A stretch of DNA of 13,768 bases from contig JACQVT010000614.1 of assembly GCA_016209665.1 (NCBI GenBank), positions 1-13,768 on the forward strand, given 5' to 3'. Each line of letters opens with the position of its first letter. Position 1 is the stretch's first letter. The position numbers and the translations under genes were made by a program. The notes under the pieces are model-generated. The model had not been told where the DNA came from. It saw only the letters and a list, made by a program, of their open reading frames with translations, and made no database searches. Shown here in pieces: positions 1 through 6,171 of this stretch. This stretch comes from Planctomycetota bacterium (GTDB lineage: Bacteria; Planctomycetota; Phycisphaerae; UBA1845; PWPN01).

Positions 1-31
1 CCTGGTGTGTTACCAATTACACCACCGGGTA
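1..31 (-). tRNA. tRNA, probably tRNA-Gln, 5' portion only
   Basis: Read on the minus strand, the first 31 bases of a tRNA fit cleanly: acceptor strand TACCCGG, U8-G9, D stem GTGT/ACAC enclosing the loop AATTGGTA, A26, and the 5' anticodon-stem strand CCAGG at the window edge. The GTGTAATTGGTAACAC D-arm and the U at position 1 are typical of bacterial tRNA-Gln. The anticodon lies outside the window, so the amino acid is inferred. The gene continues to the left of base 1. Confidence 0.8.
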
Positions 32-255
32 CCGGCAGCGCGGCCGAGTCAGCCGGCGAATCTCCAACCACACGAATGCGACGATGATCTTGAGCCGGAT
101 CGGTCGCAGGACTCAGATGCCACGCACGAGGCCTGAACTCCCGCTGCGAGCCGGAAGCCCATCGTCCCCAACCAAGGAGACTCGCCCCAAGGGGCGTGGC
201 TCAAACCGCTGTCGCCACCCGCGATCGACCGCACCGGCGACAACACAGACCCGTT

Positions 256-283
256 AGTATAGCGAAACCGCCGCCTCGGTCAA
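256..283 (-). promoter_or_regulatory. Sigma70-type promoter firing toward the tRNA
   Basis: On the minus strand a -35 TTGACC (278-283) and a -10 TATACT (256-261) are separated by 16 bases. Each hexamer differs from consensus at one base. Transcription would start near base 248 and run toward the tRNA at 31, leaving a leader of about 217 bases. It is the only good promoter seen upstream of the tRNA. What the leader encodes is unclear. Confidence 0.55.
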
Positions 284-341
284 CGACGACTATAAGATGT
301 GTTGCTATAACGACTTAAACTGTGCGTGGCCGGTCTTGGGG

Positions 342-360
342 GGCGGGCATCCTGCCCGCC
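342..360. repeat. Dispersed palindromic repeat, GGCGGGCA type, copy 1
   Basis: GGCGGGCATCCTGCCCGCC is a perfect 8-base inverted repeat with a 3-base centre. Near-identical elements recur at 8807-8826 and 8872-8891, so this is a dispersed family. Here it lies about 60 bases past the stop of the minus-strand toroid gene, where the hairpin could help stop transcription, although no T tract follows it. Confidence 0.7.
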
Positions 361-422
361 TCTCAGGCGCCCAGGGTGCCCGCTGCCCACGGCTCCCTCA
401 CACACAGTCTCAACGGTCGCTG

Positions 423-2042
423 TCACGGCGGCCCATCAGCCAGCAGCTTGGGATACACCGCCAATTCGGTCAGCGCGTACAGCAGGTGGCCCACACCGTC
501 CGTGCCCTCGTAATAGGGTTTGGCTGGGTGGCCCTTGAACCAGCCGTTCTCGTACAGCTTGTCGACCGCCTCGTCGGCCAGGGCGATGGCGGTCTGCAGG
601 TCGGCCGCATCCTTCGTCACATCGTACAGCCGCACGAAGAAGCTGATCGCCCGGCCGTAGTTGTCGGCGTAGGTGCCCTCGTGGTCCTTCACCGTCGGCA
701 TGGCTTTGTACAACTCGTCCTTCCAGCGGCGGTCGGTCTTGGGCGGCAGGTCGTTGCGAATGTGCCGGGCCCACTGCTTCGCGCCGGCGAGCAGGTCGGG
801 ATCGGGATCGACCGCGTAGGCCCTCAGATACGACTGGGCGGCCACCAGCGGGTACTCGTAGCCCAGCATGATGGCGGGCCACGTGATCGAGTAGCCGGTC
901 GGCATGTACTGGTCGTAGCCTTTGCCCTTGGGTTGCTCAGCCACCGGCGTGCCGTCGAGTTTGAGCATTCCCCAGTAGTTGCCCGTCTCGGCGTCGTAGC
1001 CGTACTTTGCGTAGGCCTTCAGATACGCCACGGCGTGATCCTTGAACATCGCATCGCCGGTGTACCGGTGGGCGTCAAGCAGGTGCTGGCAGTGCGGGCC
1101 GGGCAGGTCGGTGAACATGTGCAGGCCGTCGTAGCGAGGTGCTGGCTCGATCTCGGCCGCCGATGGTGTGCTCGGGGCGATGTTCGTCTCTTTGTTTCGC
1201 GCGTTCCAGTGCCGATTGGCCAGGATTCGTGTCCGCCGCAGGTACTCCTCGTCCTTCGTCTGCGAGTAGATGAACGCCTGCGTGCTGATGTACACGCCCT
1301 GGCAGAAACAGAAATCCAGCCCGCGGCGCTTATCGTCGTGCCGGTTGGTCTCGCCGGTCTCCTTGTTGACGACGTGGTACTCCCAGACGAGGTCGGCGTA
1401 TTCCTTCAACTCCCTGGGAATCACCTTCCACATGCGACCCAGCACCGGCCGGTTGGAGCAGGTCTCGTGCTGCGTCGCCGGGTCGCCGTCGATCACCTCG
1501 GTGTAGCAGTTCCAGAAGATGTGGCTGCCCCAGACCGGCAAGCCGTTGGGCTTGCGGCAATGCTCGAACGTGTACTTGACATAGGCGTCGGTGGCCCGGG
1601 CATACTTGCCGTCGCCCGACACGTCGCTGAACGCATACATCGCCTGGATCGTCGGCTGGTCCATCCACAGGTTGCTCCCGCCCATGCAACGGCGATGGTC
1701 CCGCCCTTCCATGCGGACGGGGATGTCCAGCCAGTCGGGCTTCAGCGGCGACTCGTTCGTGCGGATGTCGATGACGTTCATCAGCATCGGCGAGTGCACC
1801 GGCCCGTAGCGGTCAGTGCCGTACTTGACGAGGTTGTCCAGGCATCTCCGCACGCACGCCCGATACCGCTCCGCCTTAACGCCCAGCCCGGAGTCTGTGT
1901 GGGACCGGCTTCCAGCCGGTCCGTTCTCAGTATTCTGGGAGGGGCTTCTGTCCGCCGGCACCTGCCCCGGCACGACCGCCGCCACCGTCATCATGTAGGA
2001 GGACAAAAGCAGTAACACGAAACATCGTCGAGCGAATCTCAA
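423..2042 (-). CDS. Secreted alpha/alpha-toroid protein, possible polysaccharide lyase or glycosidase
   Basis: The product is 539 aa from a TTG start at 2042. That start is chosen because GAGGAGG (2051-2057) lies 8 bases before it and because it opens directly onto a signal peptide (RFARRC, then a hydrophobic run to about residue 24). An upstream in-frame GTG at 2075 has no such site. Residues 41-48 are encoded by a hairpin repeat. The rest is rich in Tyr, Trp and His with repeated helical-hairpin signatures (DAYVKYTFEHC, DHAVAYLKAYAKYGYD, LQTAIALADEAVDKLYENG), as in (alpha/alpha) toroid sugar-active enzymes. A WGSH motif at 171-174, Glu182 and His192-Glu193 loosely recall the metal site of family 2 pectate lyases, from memory only. 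The enzyme class is uncertain; export to the periplasm is likely. Confidence 0.8.
   Translation of the reverse strand: MRFARRCFVLLLLSSYMMTVAAVVPGQVPADRSPSQNTENGPAGSRSHTDSGLGVKAERYRACVRRCLDNLVKYGTDRYGPVHSPMLMNVIDIRTNESPLKPDWLDIPVRMEGRDHRRCMGGSNLWMDQPTIQAMYAFSDVSGDGKYARATDAYVKYTFEHCRKPNGLPVWGSHIFWNCYTEVIDGDPATQHETCSNRPVLGRMWKVIPRELKEYADLVWEYHVVNKETGETNRHDDKRRGLDFCFCQGVYISTQAFIYSQTKDEEYLRRTRILANRHWNARNKETNIAPSTPSAAEIEPAPRYDGLHMFTDLPGPHCQHLLDAHRYTGDAMFKDHAVAYLKAYAKYGYDAETGNYWGMLKLDGTPVAEQPKGKGYDQYMPTGYSITWPAIMLGYEYPLVAAQSYLRAYAVDPDPDLLAGAKQWARHIRNDLPPKTDRRWKDELYKAMPTVKDHEGTYADNYGRAISFFVRLYDVTKDAADLQTAIALADEAVDKLYENGWFKGHPAKPYYEGTDGVGHLLYALTELAVYPKLLADGPP
1902..1922. repeat. REP-like hairpin inside a coding region
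   Basis: GGACCGGC (1902-1909), loop TTCCA, GCCGGTCC (1915-1922) form a perfect 8-bp stem. The form 'GGACCGGCTTCCAGCCGGTCC' is, from memory, a common dispersed repeat of such genomes. It is translated in frame as residues ~41-48 of the secreted toroid protein, just after the signal peptide, in a Ser/Gly/Pro/Asn-rich linker. Confidence 0.65.
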
Positions 2043-2182
2043 TCTGACGCCCTCCTCAACTGTGTTCTGATCCACCCGGCAAGGGACACCTCGTCCATCT
2101 TGCCCTCATCCACCTTAAGAGACCCAATGTACGTCTCCTCCTCAGGGACTTCCAGACCGCGGCCGTTCAAAACCAGGAACAT
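2039..2182 (-). CDS. Small ORF (47 aa) overlapping the toroid gene start
   Basis: From ATG 2182 the product is 47 aa, beginning MFLVLNGRGLEVPEEE and ending QLRRASD. Its composition looks protein-like. The TGA stop (2041-2039) overlaps the TTG start of the next gene (2042-2040) as TTGA, the layout of translationally coupled genes. No ribosome binding site is visible before ATG 2182, nor before an alternative ATG at 2236 that lies inside the dispersed repeat 2217-2331. It may be a real small gene or the 3' remnant of a longer gene lost at the repeat. I do not recognise the family. Confidence 0.35.
   Translation of the reverse strand: MFLVLNGRGLEVPEEETYIGSLKVDEGKMDEVSLAGWIRTQLRRASD
2051..2057 (-). 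promoter_or_regulatory. Ribosome binding site that fixes a TTG start
   Basis: GAGGAGG on the minus strand, 8 bases before TTG at 2042. It decides the start of the secreted toroid gene in favour of TTG. It lies inside the last codons of the small upstream ORF. Confidence 0.7.
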
Positions 2183-2792
2183 CCGCGGATGGAAAAGGGG
2201 AGGAATGGACCAGCGGACGCAGCTCAATTCAGGCATATTAGCGGCACAACGTCAACCATCGCCTTCGTGCCCCGGCCGTTGACCCTGCACCGACCCCCTT
2301 TTCATCTGCGCAAATCTGCGTCCATCTGCGGACACTCCTTCTTCTCTTTGTCCGCCGATTTCGCGGATTCGCACCGATGCCAGAGCGGCCCGCCTCATTC
2401 CTACCAAGGGGAAGACACAGCCACAACAAGTCGCGCCGGGCGCAAAAAGGGAGAACCCCTGACGCAACATTCTTTTCTTACGTCGTGTGCGTCTCTTTGC
2501 GGCCATCAGGTCTTGCTGAGGAAACAAAAGGGCAAAAAATCAATTCGGCCAGGGTCGGGCAAGGCGGCTCGGCGGCCGGCGCGACCGGCGGCAGGGGAGG
2601 CGGGTGTGTTCGAATCCCAGCCGGGCCGCGATCCCGGCAGTCCGGCGCTCGACCAGGCCAGCCGGAGCCACGCGGGCTGGTGGGCACATGGGGACCGACT
2701 ATACCAGGCGGAAGCCAGGTGTTACAATGAACGACGTCCTCGGGAATCGTCCAGGAGACCGACAGGGCGATCATCGTCAGGAGGATGCACCC
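2183..2792. other. Repeat-rich intergenic region
   Basis: These 610 bases hold no gene I can support. They contain repeat copy 1 (2217-2331), then further repeat-like text (TCCGCCGATTTCGCGGATTC near 2350, CGTCTCTTTGCGGCCATCAG near 2490) of the kind dispersed between genes in these bacteria. A weak TACAAT -10 candidate sits at 2723-2728, with no matching -35. It ends with the AGGAGG site for the gene at 2793. Confidence 0.6.
2217..2331. repeat. Dispersed ~116-base repeat, copy 1
   Basis: Starts ACGCAGCTCAATTCAGGC and ends TCCATCTGCGG. A second copy in the same orientation is at 4133-4249, with long shared blocks (ACGCAGCTCAATTCAGGC, AGCGGCACAACGTC, CGGCCGTT, CTGCGTCCATC), roughly 80% identical by eye. 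The 3' part (TCATCTGCGCAAATCTGCG) resembles a motif that, from memory, is scattered between genes in many Planctomycetota and Verrucomicrobiota. Confidence 0.75.
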
Positions 2793-4085
2793 ATGACGTC
2801 GCGAGGCTCCATTCTACTGTCTTCAACGAGTATTCTGCTCGGCCTCTTCGTAACCGGCAACGGCTGTCCATCCAGCGACCCAGGAGCCTTCAGCGTGACG
2901 CCCTCACCGTTGGATTTCGGCAGCCAAATCACGGAACTCTCCCTCAGCATTGAGGGATCCGACGTGCCCCTGGAAACCTGGAGCTGCCAGCCCAGTGCGA
3001 GTTGGGTCACGGTAACGCCGGACAGCGGCACGGGAAACGGCCAGACCAAGGTGACCGTCGAGCGATCGGGCCTCGCTCCGGGCGTGCATACGGCCGAGAT
3101 CGCCGTCACCACCAATCTGGGCAACAGAACCGTCGAGATCAGCCTGACCGTGCTGGGAGGGACCGGCCTGACCGGGCAGATCGCCTTTGCCAGCAATCGC
3201 AACGGCGATTTTGACATCCACCTGATGAACGTCGCGGACAAGAGCGTGGAGGCGCTGGTCACCAACGTCGGCGACGACGTCAACCCCACCTGGTCCCCTC
3301 AGGGCGTGCTGGCGTTTGCCTCCAACCGGGGCGAAAACTTCGACATCTACCAAGCCGGCAGCAGCGTTCCGCTGATCAGTACCAGCCAGGACGAGAACTA
3401 TCCAAGCTGGTCGCCCGACGGTGAGAAGCTCGCTTTCATGCGCGAGGAGTTGGGGCTCGATGAGGAGGGTGCGACGGGCATGCGCTGGAACCTTTACGTG
3501 TACGCTTTTGCCGGCGGGCAGGAGACCCGGTTGAACAACTCGCAGAAGATCTACTGGACCCAGCACCCCGACAAGAGCGGCGACATGATCGAGTTTCACC
3601 TGGGGCCGGTGCGGCCGGCATGGTCTCCAGATTCCTCCAAGCTGTACGTGGCCTGTTATCGGAAGGTGGCGGGCGTGGCGAACATTGCGGATGAACTCCT
3701 GGAATTCATTGTCAGCGATCCGACGGCGAACGTCCGCGGTGTGGATGTCAACAGCGGCATCGGCTTCAGCAATGACTCGTTCGCCGATGTTGCTCCCGAC
3801 GGCGACCGGCTTGCGGTTGCGTGCGACCCTCGCGTTTCCGTGATCGATCTCGATGGCCAGCCCGTCGACCCCATCCTGCCGGTGGGCTCTGACAATGGCG
3901 CCGCCCCGACTTGGACTGCGGACGGAGAACACATTGCCTACGCCCCGTTGCTCGATGGGAGGCGGGACATCTATGTCATCGACACCTCGATGACCGCCAC
4001 AAACACCGGAATGGCTTATCAGCGTGTCCAGCTAACCGATGATGCCGCCGAGGATAGGACGCCGGTCTGGAAACCAGCCCAGTAG
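2793..4085 (+). CDS. Lipoprotein with BACON-like domain and PD40/TolB-type beta-propeller
   Basis: The product is 430 aa. ATG 2793 is chosen because AGGAGG (2779-2784) lies 8 bases before it and a lipoprotein signal follows (hydrophobic core at residues 7-20, candidate lipid Cys25 in TGNGC). Residues ~32-120 resemble a BACON/Ig-like domain: a FSVTPSPLDFG opening, then SASWVTVTPDSG and a VTTNLG beta strand. The rest is a six-bladed-type propeller of PD40 repeats: GQIAFASNRNGDFDI, GVLAFASNRGENFDI, YPSWSPDGEKLAFM, RPAWSPDSSKLYV, DVAPDGDRLAV and APTWTADGEHIAY. Such proteins usually bind ligands or scaffold at the cell surface; no catalytic residues are apparent. It stands alone on its strand, bracketed by two direct repeats (2217-2331, 4133-4249). 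In-frame ATGs upstream of 2793 lack binding sites and a signal sequence. Confidence 0.88.
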   Translation: MTSRGSILLSSTSILLGLFVTGNGCPSSDPGAFSVTPSPLDFGSQITELSLSIEGSDVPLETWSCQPSASWVTVTPDSGTGNGQTKVTVERSGLAPGVHTAEIAVTTNLGNRTVEISLTVLGGTGLTGQIAFASNRNGDFDIHLMNVADKSVEALVTNVGDDVNPTWSPQGVLAFASNRGENFDIYQAGSSVPLISTSQDENYPSWSPDGEKLAFMREELGLDEEGATGMRWNLYVYAFAGGQETRLNNSQKIYWTQHPDKSGDMIEFHLGPVRPAWSPDSSKLYVACYRKVAGVANIADELLEFIVSDPTANVRGVDVNSGIGFSNDSFADVAPDGDRLAVACDPRVSVIDLDGQPVDPILPVGSDNGAAPTWTADGEHIAYAPLLDGRRDIYVIDTSMTATNTGMAYQRVQLTDDAAEDRTPVWKPAQ

Positions 4086-4132
4086 CGCCTGGCTTCCCCC
4101 TGGCCCGGGCGAATCAGGAGCCTGGAAAGGGT

Positions 4133-4249
4133 ACGCAGCTCAATTCAGGCGCATGAGCGGCACAACGTCGACCATCCCCTTCGCTTCCCGGCCGTTAACT
4201 CTGCACCCACCGCGTCTTCATCTGCACAAGCCTGCGTCCATCGCCGCGG
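4133..4249. repeat. Dispersed ~116-base repeat, copy 2
   Basis: Same orientation as copy 1 at 2217-2331, from ACGCAGCTCAATTCAGGC to CCATCGCCGCGG. It lies between the convergent lipoprotein and MazG-like genes and ends two bases before the stop codon of the latter. Being between two gene ends, it might be transcribed from both sides. Confidence 0.75.
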
Positions 4250-4251
4250 CA

Positions 4252-4581
4252 TCATCGTTCGTCGCCGTCGCCCTGGATGACGCTGCGGGCGCGGCGATCG
4301 CGGAGCTTGCGCACGTTGTTGGAGGCGACGTCGTCCATGCGCAGATCCAGTTCCGAGCACAGGGCGGCGACGTACCACAGCACGTCGCCGAGTTCGGCCT
4401 TGAGTGCGTCCCGCCGCTGCGGCGTGAGCACGCCGCCGTCGTCACGGAACATCTTCTTGACCCGCTCGGCCACCTCGCCCGCCTCGCCGGCCAGGCCCAG
4501 CGTTGGGTAGCAGACGTTCCGCCCCATGTCGGGGTACTGCGCCGTCTCGCGCGAGGCCGCCTGATATGCGTCGAAATCCAT
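4252..4581 (-). CDS. MazG-like nucleotide pyrophosphohydrolase
   Basis: The product is 109 aa. ATG 4581 is preceded by AAGGAG about 7 bases upstream, which decides against the longer in-frame start at 4662. The single all-alpha MazG domain shows the metal-binding pattern ExxE...ExxD: GEAGEVAERVKK (Glu33, Glu36), then KAELGDVLWYVAAL (Glu63, Asp66). The family hydrolyses NTPs or dNTPs to the monophosphate and pyrophosphate, needing Mg, often as housecleaning of abnormal nucleotides; the substrate cannot be read here. One domain of ~100 aa is normal for the MazG-like subfamily, unlike two-domain E. coli MazG. It is cytoplasmic, with no partner gene in tandem. The stop abuts repeat copy 2. Confidence 0.88.
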   Translation of the reverse strand: MDFDAYQAASRETAQYPDMGRNVCYPTLGLAGEAGEVAERVKKMFRDDGGVLTPQRRDALKAELGDVLWYVAALCSELDLRMDDVASNNVRKLRDRRARSVIQGDGDER

Positions 4582-4745
4582 GCTCCGCTCCTTGTGCCTC
4601 CAGGATCGCCAACCATAGCGGGGCCTGCCCGCGTTCCCTCGGGTGAGCACGCGAGCGATCATACTCGGACGGGAAACCGATGGAAGCAGAGCCGCGAGCT
4701 GGGCAGCCAGCCGAGTCCAACAAGGTGGTCTGGCATACTTGTGGT

Positions 4746-4763
4746 CCAGCCGCCCTCGGCTGG
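4746..4763. repeat. Short hairpin repeat CCAGCCG-CCCT-CGGCTGG
   Basis: A perfect 7-bp stem with a CCCT loop, 18 bases upstream (plus sense) of the hairpin at 4782-4801. Both resemble dispersed 'GCCGCCCTCGGC' elements known to me from planctomycete intergenic DNA. It lies between the S41 protease gene and the MazG-like gene. Confidence 0.55.
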
Positions 4764-4781
4764 GGACTTGGGTTACAGAAA

Positions 4782-4801
4782 CACAACCGGGGGCGGTTGT
4801 G
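4782..4801 (-). terminator. Hairpin, possible terminator of the S41 protease gene
   Basis: On the minus strand CACAACCG, loop CCCC, CGGTTGTG forms a perfect 8-bp stem followed by TTTCTGT. It lies about 49 bases past the S41 stop at 4850. The T run is broken, so termination is plausible rather than certain; the element may equally be another copy of the hairpin family next to it. Confidence 0.4.
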
Positions 4802-4849
4802 CCACACTTCGTCGTTCCCCCCAGCCAGCCAGGAAGCCGGCCTCGAAGG

Positions 4850-5932
4850 CTATCCTCCCAGGCCTAGCACAGTGTCGATCGCGGTCTCGAGGAGGTAGTC
4901 GTGGTCGGCGTCGAAGCTGGCCTCGGGAGCCATGTCGATGTCGGGGGCGATGCCGTTGTCCTCGATGACCTCGTCGCCGGGCGTGTAGGCGACCCAGGTC
5001 GAGATGGCGTAGGTGATGCCGTTGTCCAGCGTCAGCACCGTCGGGTTGCCCGATCCGCCCCGCGTGCGGTCGCCCATCAGCGTCGCACCGGCCGCCCGCA
5101 TCATGAGCGTGAACCACTCCGCCGAACTCAGGCAGCGCTGTCCGATCAGGCAGACCACGGGGCCCTCGTAGTGAAGGCGGTCGCTGGGCTCGAGCGTCTT
5201 GTCGATCGGGGCGTCGAAGTCGTCGTGGGAGGGACCGTTCCGGGTCTTGACGCGGCCGTAGAGCACCGCCTGGGCCGTCAGCCGCGACGCGATCCGCTTG
5301 GCGTTGTCCTCGTTGCCGCCGTTGTTGCGGCGAAGATCGATGATCATGCCGGCGGCGTTCTGATAGCGGACGAACATGTTGCCGATGGCATCATCCGTGA
5401 CGGCCTGCCACTTGGTGGTGTCGAGCGTGTTGATCAGGATGTGGGCCACATCCTGGCCGACCCAGGCGTGCTGGATGACGCTGTCCCCGACCGTCTGGTA
5501 GCCCTCGGCAGTGGCGTAGCCGGTCAGGAGTTCCGGCGGGTAGTTGGTCGGATAGTCGCCCTCGTAGCCCAGCGGATCGCCGTCGGGGGCCTGGATCCAC
5601 ACGTGCCAGTCGTGCAGTTCCTGCAAGACCTGGCTGAACGCCTCGACGAACTCCTGGGCCGTCATTTCCTGGTCGAAGGACGGCCGGTTCTCGTCGCGCA
5701 CGGCCTCCCAGTCAATGCCCTTTTCGATGAAGTACGAGTATTTCTCGTCGAAGTCACCCCAGACCTGGTCGAACCAGTCGAGCGCTTCGGCGGTCGAGCC
5801 ATCCCCGTCGTTGTTACTCCCGTTGTCTGTACCGTCGAAGCCGTCGGACAGGGGTCCCGAACACTCGGCGCCGGCCAGCAGCATGAGTCCCAGCAGCATA
5901 GCCAGGGTCGCGATGAGTTTCGATCTGAGCAT
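4850..5932 (-). CDS. S41 (tail-specific/tricorn-type) serine protease lipoprotein
   Basis: The product is 360 aa. ATG 5932 has GGAGG 8 bases upstream and begins a lipoprotein signal: MLRSK, a hydrophobic run, then candidate Cys24 in LAGAEC (Glu at -1 is unusual). An acidic Asn/Gly linker (residues 28-47) leads to an N-terminal helical part and the S41 core. Visible marks are DWHVWI (His110), MIIDLRRNNGG (194-206), CLSSAEWF with the likely nucleophile Ser270, GDRTRGGSGN (287-296) and EDNGIAPDI near the end. The CtpA-type Lys of GxKTxGKG is Arg here, so a tricorn-type Ser/His arrangement seems likelier. No PDZ domain is evident. It probably cleaves proteins at the outer face of the membrane; the substrate is unknown. 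It diverges from the GH30 gene. Confidence 0.85.
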   Translation of the reverse strand: MLRSKLIATLAMLLGLMLLAGAECSGPLSDGFDGTDNGSNNDGDGSTAEALDWFDQVWGDFDEKYSYFIEKGIDWEAVRDENRPSFDQEMTAQEFVEAFSQVLQELHDWHVWIQAPDGDPLGYEGDYPTNYPPELLTGYATAEGYQTVGDSVIQHAWVGQDVAHILINTLDTTKWQAVTDDAIGNMFVRYQNAAGMIIDLRRNNGGNEDNAKRIASRLTAQAVLYGRVKTRNGPSHDDFDAPIDKTLEPSDRLHYEGPVVCLIGQRCLSSAEWFTLMMRAAGATLMGDRTRGGSGNPTVLTLDNGITYAISTWVAYTPGDEVIEDNGIAPDIDMAPEASFDADHDYLLETAIDTVLGLGG

Positions 5933-5966
5933 GGCGGTTGCCTCCACGAAACGGACCATATGACAC

Positions 5967-5982
5967 TCAAAACGTGTTTTGA
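5967..5982. promoter_or_regulatory. Operator-like inverted repeat upstream of the S41 gene
   Basis: TCAAAACGTGTTTTGA has two perfect 7-base arms (TCAAAAC/GTTTTGA) around a GT centre. It lies 35-50 bases upstream of the S41 ATG, where a promoter should be, in the spacer shared with the divergent GH30 gene, and is AT-rich against a GC-rich background. A dimeric repressor or activator site is a fair guess; the protein is unknown. A weak TTGTCA on the minus strand is nearby (5994-5999). Confidence 0.4.
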
Positions 5983-6171
5983 CCAGGCCCAGTATGACAA
6001 GGAGATTGGCGGCGTGCAACAGGAATCCGCGGCCACAAGCATTTCCCGACAACGGACGCGCGGCGAGGTTCCTGTTGCCTTCCTGTGACGCGGAGTGCTC
6101 CTATTGCCCCGGCCGGGAGACATTGGTTAATGTGGGGCGGCAGGTAATGAGACAGGGCTCGGGGCAACCCC

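Larger units (their letters stand above)
32..422. other. Intergenic region between the tRNA and the secreted toroid gene
   Basis: This 391-base stretch holds no gene I can support. It contains the minus-strand promoter at 256-283, a GC-rich transcribed-looking segment at 32-248, and the palindromic repeat at 342-360. The segment read on the minus strand can form a small hairpin around GCCCCTTGGGGC (near 190-203), so an uncharacterised leader RNA is possible, but nothing matches a family I know. Confidence 0.6.

Noticed and set aside
49..246. Minus-strand 65-codon ORF upstream of the tRNA
   Set aside because: Starts with GTG almost at the predicted transcription start with no room for a binding site; the product is Ser/Gly/Cys-rich and not gene-like.
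297..2015. Long plus-strand open frame (572 codons) opposite the toroid gene
   Set aside because: Its product is Val/Arg/His-rich with no domain signature, as expected for the mirror frame of GC-rich coding DNA. The minus frame has a signal peptide, binding site and enzyme-like motifs.
2600..2645. tRNA-like stretch with GTTCGAATCCC (T-loop-like)
   Set aside because: The flanking bases do not pair as a T stem, and no D arm, anticodon arm or matching acceptor strand is found around it.
2604..2792. 63-residue N-terminal extension of the BACON/PD40 lipoprotein
   Set aside because: The in-frame upstream ATGs lack binding sites, and the extension would bury the lipoprotein signal peptide. AGGAGG points to ATG 2793.
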